Shown piece by piece: positions 59,494 to 64,000 of a stretch of 64,000 nucleotides of DNA. This DNA is from G963665495 sp963665495 (GTDB lineage Bacteria; Desulfobacterota; Desulfovibrionia; Desulfovibrionales; Desulfovibrionaceae), in contig OY762289.1 of assembly GCA_963665495.1 (NCBI GenBank), positions 4,774,001 to 4,838,000 on the forward strand, written 5' to 3'. Every line of letters starts with the position of its first letter. Within the stretch, counting starts at the first letter, position 1. Under the pieces are notes generated by a model that was given only the letters and a program-made list of their open reading frames with translations, made no database searches and was not told the origin of the DNA. The position numbers and the translations under genes were made by a program.

Positions 59494-61497
59494 ATGAGCA
59501 TCAAATATAAACTGGTACTGTTGACCGGCATTCTTTTCGCCATTCTATTGTCTATCGGAATTTACGGATACACTTCCACTTCCGGCATGCGCAGTTTTGC
59601 CCAAAATGAAATGGTGCGCAGCATTGACGCATCCGACGGCGCCATGGAGTCGCGTATTAATTATCTGCACGCCATCTGGGGAGCGCTGGAAGCCGCCAAC
59701 AGCCCTGACCCGACGCGCCAGGAACAGGCAAAAAAACACCTGGAGGAAGGCATTCGCCAGTTTCCGGAAACCATGGCAATGCTCGAGAAGTCAGGAATAG
59801 TCCCTCCGGAGAAATTTCGCGATATCCAGCAGGCCTTTGATTCCCTTGTGGAAAAAGGGCGTGCCGTGATCACCACAGTGACCGAACGCCTGGACGCCTC
59901 CGAAGAACTGGATGGCCAGGTGAATAAGCTCATCGACAAAGGACTGGAGCAATCCATTCTGCCGCAGCAGGTTCATTTGATCTGGTCCTATGCCATGGCC
60001 GCCAATGATTACGCGTTCATGCCTTCAGCGGAAGAAAAAACCAATGTTTCGCAGCTGGGGAAAGAAATGGAAAATATGGTGTTGCCTCCGTCTCTCAGCG
60101 GCGAGAAAAAAATGGTTATAGAAATGGCGAACAAAGTAGTAGCTCTGACGGATAATAAAGTGACCCTCACCGACGCCTTTTATGATGCCGCGGAACATAT
60201 TGATGAAATTATGGAAGTAGTGGAAGAAGGCGGCCAGAACATGGAAGGCGCCGACGCATTTGTTGAACGTATGTTTTCCATCCTCAACGATATGTCCTTT
60301 TCACAGTTCAACAATTTCATGATCATCATAATCGCGGGCGCCTTCCTGGCCCTCCTGGCCAGTGTATTCATCATGCGCTCCATCCTGAAACCGCTGGCAG
60401 AAGTGCGATTTTACGCGGAGGAAGTCGGCTCCGGCAAACTGGATGCCCAGATTGCCGGCCAGTACGCGGGCGAACTCCTGGCCATGAAAATCGCCATCCA
60501 GGAGATGGTGGCCAAGCTGAAAGAGGAAATGGATATTGCTGCTCAGCAAAGCCGTGAAGCAAGGGAACAGGCAGAGGCAGCCGAGCAGGCCAAAGCACAG
60601 GCACAGCAGGCGCATCAACAGGCCGAACAGGCCACCAGAGAGGGCAGAATGCAGGCCGCCCGAACTCTGGAACACGTGGTTGAAGGCACCTCCACTGCCG
60701 CGAATCAGCTGCAGCACCAGGTGGAAGCAATTCGCAAAGGCGCGGATGAGCAGCGCCATCGCATCTCCAGTACGGCCACAGCCATGGAGGAAATGAACGC
60801 CACAGTCTTGAACGTGGCCCAGAACTCCTCTCTTGCCGCCGGATCCTCCGAAGAAAGCCGGGACAATGCCCTGCACGGCAAACAGATCGTTTCCAATACC
60901 ATCAAGGCCATTACCGAAGTTCAGAAAAGCACTGCGGAACTCTCTGAGGTCATGTCCGAGCTTTCCACAAAAGCCGAATCCATCGGACAGGTAATGACCG
61001 TCATTTCCGACATTGCGGACCAGACCAACCTGCTGGCGCTGAACGCGGCCATTGAGGCTGCACGGGCTGGCGAAGCCGGGCGCGGCTTTGCCGTCGTGGC
61101 GGACGAGGTGCGCAAGCTCGCGGAAAAAACCATGTCCGCCACCAATGAAGTGGGCGAGGCCATCGGCGGTATTCAGAACTCCGTACGCACCACCGCAGAA
61201 AAAAGAGAACGGGCGGAATCCGCTCTGGGAAAAACCATTGATCTGGCACAGGAGGCCGGTGAGGTTCTCGATACGATCGTCAACGGGGTCGAACAGGCCA
61301 CGGACATGGTCCGGACCATAGCCACCGCCGCCGAGGAACAATCCGCAACTTCGGAAGAAATCAACCGTTCCGTTGAGGACATCAACCAGATAGCGTCCGT
61401 CACCTCGGAAGGTGTCCATAAATCGTCTCAGGCCCTTTCCGAGCTGATGCACCAGGCCCAGGAACTGAAAAAACTCATGACCGAACTCAAGGCCTGA
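59494..61497 (+). CDS. Methyl-accepting chemotaxis protein
   Basis: 667 residues. N-terminal membrane helix (about 5-27), a helical periplasmic sensor (about 30-270), a second membrane helix (about 273-296, IIIIAGAFLALLASVFIM) and HAMP (about 297-350). A Gln/Ala-rich coiled coil (about 350-390) leads to the signalling domain with the hairpin tip DQTNLLALNAAIEAARAGEA. No C-terminal CheR/CheB docking pentapeptide is visible (ends MTELKA). AAGGGG lies upstream. It controls motility through CheA/CheW; the ligand is unknown. Confidence 0.95.
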   Translation: MSIKYKLVLLTGILFAILLSIGIYGYTSTSGMRSFAQNEMVRSIDASDGAMESRINYLHAIWGALEAANSPDPTRQEQAKKHLEEGIRQFPETMAMLEKSGIVPPEKFRDIQQAFDSLVEKGRAVITTVTERLDASEELDGQVNKLIDKGLEQSILPQQVHLIWSYAMAANDYAFMPSAEEKTNVSQLGKEMENMVLPPSLSGEKKMVIEMANKVVALTDNKVTLTDAFYDAAEHIDEIMEVVEEGGQNMEGADAFVERMFSILNDMSFSQFNNFMIIIIAGAFLALLASVFIMRSILKPLAEVRFYAEEVGSGKLDAQIAGQYAGELLAMKIAIQEMVAKLKEEMDIAAQQSREAREQAEAAEQAKAQAQQAHQQAEQATREGRMQAARTLEHVVEGTSTAANQLQHQVEAIRKGADEQRHRISSTATAMEEMNATVLNVAQNSSLAAGSSEESRDNALHGKQIVSNTIKAITEVQKSTAELSEVMSELSTKAESIGQVMTVISDIADQTNLLALNAAIEAARAGEAGRGFAVVADEVRKLAEKTMSATNEVGEAIGGIQNSVRTTAEKRERAESALGKTIDLAQEAGEVLDTIVNGVEQATDMVRTIATAAEEQSATSEEINRSVEDINQIASVTSEGVHKSSQALSELMHQAQELKKLMTELKA

Positions 61498-61579
61498 CAC
61501 GCAGAAGGCATGCTGGAGCGTATAGGGCATCTGACTGGCAACCTTGCATATTGTCAGGAAAATCCGTAACAGCTTGAAT

Positions 61580-62620
61580 ATGGAAAAGCTTCGGATTGCC
61601 GCCTATACGCTCGAACTGCCGGAATACGCCTGTGCCCAGTTGCGTATACTGCAGCCCGCATTGCACCTGGCGGACAGAGTCAGCCTGGACTGGTGTACGC
61701 AAAGCAGCGGAGACGATTACGTCATCTCGGATACCTGCTGGGAACGCGCGGACCTTGTCCTTTTGCAGCGCGGCTTTCCCCAAAAGGATACCTGGCCTCT
61801 GATCATGAACGTGCTGGCCTCGGGCAAGCCCGTACTGTATGACCTGGACGACAATTTCTTTTCCATGCCCGCCGACCATCCCATGGCGGAACGCGTCGCA
61901 GATGAATGCGAACCTTTTATCAGAAAACTCCTCAAGCGGTTGAAACTGCTTTCGGTTTCCACTCCGGAGTTGCGTGAGGCGCTCCAGCCTTTGACCGCAG
62001 CGCGTATCGACGTGCTGCCCAACCTGCTCCCGGACAGGCTCTGGAAGCCTGCCATGCCGACGTGCTCGCCGGATGCGCCCTTGTACGTCGGCTTTGCCGG
62101 ATCCGCCACACACACCCAGGACCTCGCCCTGATCGAAGAAGCGCTTACGCATACGGCCGAACGTTTTGGGGACCGTATCCGGATTTTGCTCTTCGGCTGC
62201 AGCACTCCAGGCTTGAACCGCCTCCCGCAGGTGCGTATGCTGCCTTTCGACCACAGCTACGCGGCCTTTGCCGCTTCGTTACCCGGCCTGGGGCTGCATA
62301 TCGGCCTGGCGCCGTTGCAGGACGACACGTTCAACCGTTGCAAAAGCGACATTAAATGGCAGGAGTACGCGTCCTGCGGCATCTGTGGGATTTTTTCGGA
62401 TGTGCCGCCCTATTCCGGACGCGTACGGCACGGAGAAAATGGTTTGCTCGCCCGAGCAAATGTTCAAGACTGGGAACTGGCCCTGACCTCCCTTCTGGAA
62501 AACCCCTCCGAATGCCACCGCATGGCCCTTGCCGCGCAGCAGGAGCTGCTTGCAGACGGCGTACTCAGCCTGAGGATAGGCAACTTCCTGTCCACATGGC
62601 TGCGGGCGGCCAGGCTCTAA
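61580..62620 (+). CDS. GT-B fold glycosyltransferase (family 4-like)
   Basis: 346 residues from ATG 61580; a TTG twelve codons upstream is possible, and neither has a good ribosome-binding site. GT-B features: YDLDDNFFSMPADHP in the N-terminal domain, VGFAGSATHTQDLALIEEAL at the domain junction, and a C-terminal nucleotide-sugar site (KSDIKWQEYASCGIC..GVFSDVPPYS-type, then NGLLARANVQDWELAL). It probably acts on LPS, glycan or flagellar glycosylation; acceptor and donor are not visible. Confidence 0.8.
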   Translation: MEKLRIAAYTLELPEYACAQLRILQPALHLADRVSLDWCTQSSGDDYVISDTCWERADLVLLQRGFPQKDTWPLIMNVLASGKPVLYDLDDNFFSMPADHPMAERVADECEPFIRKLLKRLKLLSVSTPELREALQPLTAARIDVLPNLLPDRLWKPAMPTCSPDAPLYVGFAGSATHTQDLALIEEALTHTAERFGDRIRILLFGCSTPGLNRLPQVRMLPFDHSYAAFAASLPGLGLHIGLAPLQDDTFNRCKSDIKWQEYASCGICGIFSDVPPYSGRVRHGENGLLARANVQDWELALTSLLENPSECHRMALAAQQELLADGVLSLRIGNFLSTWLRAARL

Positions 62621-62788
62621 AAATACAATGCACCTATAAATACTGCCGAACTGCATACGTTCCATGCTCACATTTATTGGAATTTCCAAAGAACCTTTTT
62701 CAGAGCTTCTCAGCCCTGCAAGCGCCCGACTTCTCTTCTCCCGCCGGGCCGATAAAATGGATCTTTATCCCTCGGAGGCCCGAGCTTT

Positions 62789-64000
62789 TTGAAAATTTCC
62801 AAGGAAAAGGACATAGCGCTGCTCTTGCAGCCCTTCGGGGTGAAAGACAGCAGTTACCTGGCGGTAAGCGCCTTGCTCTGCTTCGACCTCCTGGAGCCCT
62901 GGCGCCTGTACGACGAGCAGGCCCTGTGGCGAACCGTGGAAAGCGAACTCGGCCCCGGCGCGATGCTGGACCCCGGCATGCCCAAGATCCGCAGCGAATT
63001 TCTGGCTGCCGGAAAATGTTATACGCCCAGAGACAGCACGCCGGTTGCAGCTTCCGAGGTGCTGGTGGGCGTGGGCGGCCGCAACAAGCGTTTGTTCGTC
63101 TACGGCGAACGCTACTGGACCCCCAGGGGCGGCCTGTTGCGTACGGAAGGATTCACCGAAATGGCCATAACCTGGGCCAACGCGTTCGGGGGCAAAAGTT
63201 TTGCGCACAATCCCATGGGCAAAGGTCTGGAACCGGTCCCCTTGCCCGACGGCCGGCGCCTGCGGCCGCTGCCCAACATCGAGGACCCGGCCAGGCTTGT
63301 GGGCTCGCCGGATGACCGACCCCAACCCGCCGGATTCGGCCCGCTGGATGTGACCTGGCCGCAGCGCAACGTGAATCTGGGGAGCTACGATACGCGCTGG
63401 CGGCGCGAACGCTGGCCCAATCCGCCCGATGATTTCGATTATGCCTATTACAACGCCGCACCGCCGGACCAGCAGTTCGACGGATTCTTTTCCGGAGAGG
63501 AGCTGATCGAAATCCGCAACATGCATCCGGACCACCAGACCATCCTCTCCGACTTTCCGTCCTACAGGGTCCGTTGTTTCCTGACCCGCAAGTCCGCGCT
63601 CTGGGATCCGGACTCCCATGAGGAAATGACCGAAGTTCCCCTCCATCCCGAGACTCTCTGGCTCTTTCCGGGACAATTGCGCGGTGTGCTGCTGCTGCGC
63701 GGCGCCGTTCCCGTGCTGGACGACGAATACAAAGACGTGGTCCGCGTCTTTCTGGCCAAAGAGGGGCGGGAGGATACGCCCCAAAGCCGCGAATTTTACA
63801 TCCAGATGCAGCAAAAAGCCTTGGACCGCAGTGTTCCCATTGACCAGGAACCTTTGCGGCAGGCCGAAAAGGTCCTGGGCGCGGCCATGAAACAGGCCCG
63901 AAACCTGCCCAAGGAAATCGCCCGAATCCAGAACGCCCTCCTCGGCCGGAGTCCGGTCATGGAGCGTACGCCTCAGGAATACGCCGGTATGGGCGCGCTG
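62789..64000 (+). CDS. DUF2169-domain protein, 5' part (cut by window edge), probable T6SS accessory
   Basis: At least 404 residues. The likely start is TTG 62789, preceded by GGAGG at 62774-62778; no ATG lies in frame near the start. The sequence contains the DUF2169 pattern: AVSALLCFDLLEPWRLYDEQ, LVGVGGRNKRLFVYGERYW, ITWANAFGG, LDVTWPQRNVNLGSYDTRW, DYAYYNAAPPDQQFDGFFSGEEL, with the conserved Trp and Tyr residues. In other genomes DUF2169 genes lie in VgrG/PAAR islands and encode adaptors that load type VI secretion effectors. The continuation, vgrG and effector genes, if present, lie beyond the window. Confidence 0.82.
   Translation, partial: MKISKEKDIALLLQPFGVKDSSYLAVSALLCFDLLEPWRLYDEQALWRTVESELGPGAMLDPGMPKIRSEFLAAGKCYTPRDSTPVAASEVLVGVGGRNKRLFVYGERYWTPRGGLLRTEGFTEMAITWANAFGGKSFAHNPMGKGLEPVPLPDGRRLRPLPNIEDPARLVGSPDDRPQPAGFGPLDVTWPQRNVNLGSYDTRWRRERWPNPPDDFDYAYYNAAPPDQQFDGFFSGEELIEIRNMHPDHQTILSDFPSYRVRCFLTRKSALWDPDSHEEMTEVPLHPETLWLFPGQLRGVLLLRGAVPVLDDEYKDVVRVFLAKEGREDTPQSREFYIQMQQKALDRSVPIDQEPLRQAEKVLGAAMKQARNLPKEIARIQNALLGRSPVMERTPQEYAGMGAL

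Noticed and set aside
1..64000. Apparent enrichment of GTAC, with GTA and CGT codons often before C or AC.
   Set aside because: Hand counts in a few stretches (for example fliA, the YmdB gene and the hybrid kinase) were close to chance expectation; a full k-mer count would be needed.
1..64000. CRISPR arrays, prophage modules, insertion sequences, integrase or toxin-antitoxin pairs.
   Set aside because: No spaced direct repeats, no transposase or integrase motifs, and no recognisable toxin-antitoxin gene pair were seen.

Overview
The window looks like chromosome of a motile, Gram-negative, anaerobe-type deltaproteobacterium, most likely a member of the Desulfovibrionaceae. This is an inference from the order of the flagellar export genes (fliR-flhB-flhA-flhF-flhG-fliA-fliL-like), the density of PAS kinases, Cache/MCP receptors and c-di-GMP proteins, and the GC-rich coding with AT-rich intergenic stretches. 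I see no rRNA, tRNA, CRISPR array, transposase or prophage. Both window edges cut a gene: a PAS/GAF histidine kinase on the left and a DUF2169 protein on the right.

Layout. 1-6.8 kb (mostly minus strand): kinase fragment, two paralogous exported SGNH hydrolases and an MBOAT acyltransferase that together look like an envelope-glycan O-acetylation set, then a STAS protein. 7.1-10.3 kb: a Lon-like AAA protease and an exported protein with a PEP-CTERM-like C-terminal sorting tail. 10.8-15.4 kb: a CUT1 sugar importer whose binding protein strongly resembles the Thermus glucose/galactose-binding protein. 15.5-25 kb: housekeeping genes (arsenate reductase, RAM-domain protein, NDH-2, NifU-like, gltX, a double-Cache protein, YmdB phosphoesterase, tyrS, bactofilin). 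25.2-34.5 kb: the flagellar export/regulation operon ending in several poorly known small genes. 34.6-38.9 kb: DUF364 protein, a large hybrid kinase, a small membrane protein. 38.9-43.7 kb (minus): a PotDABC-like importer translationally coupled to a frameshifted glycerophosphodiesterase. 44.1-57.2 kb: diguanylate cyclase, AEC permease, an exported GlpQ-like phosphodiesterase, small membrane proteins, ATC-hydrolase-like and EamA proteins, and a FIST-kinase pair next to a divergent HD-GYP response regulator. 57.5-64 kb: a MetH-like/MetF-like fusion, an MCP, a glycosyltransferase and the DUF2169 gene.

The most unusual features are in the spacers. (1) A dispersed family of about 55-base hairpins keeps its flanks (GGGAGG...CCGCCGGAGGC) while the stem sequence differs from copy to copy but stays self-complementary. 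In one place this element supplies the ribosome-binding site of a gene whose start codon appears to be ATA. (2) A near-consensus sigma-54 promoter is followed by a long imperfect hairpin and a T-run at 51.43-51.55 kb, possibly a small RNA or structured leader. (3) A 193-base nested triple inverted repeat lies at 46.95-47.14 kb. (4) An almost perfect sigma-70 promoter has its -10 box only five bases before the ATG of the FIST gene, implying a leaderless mRNA.
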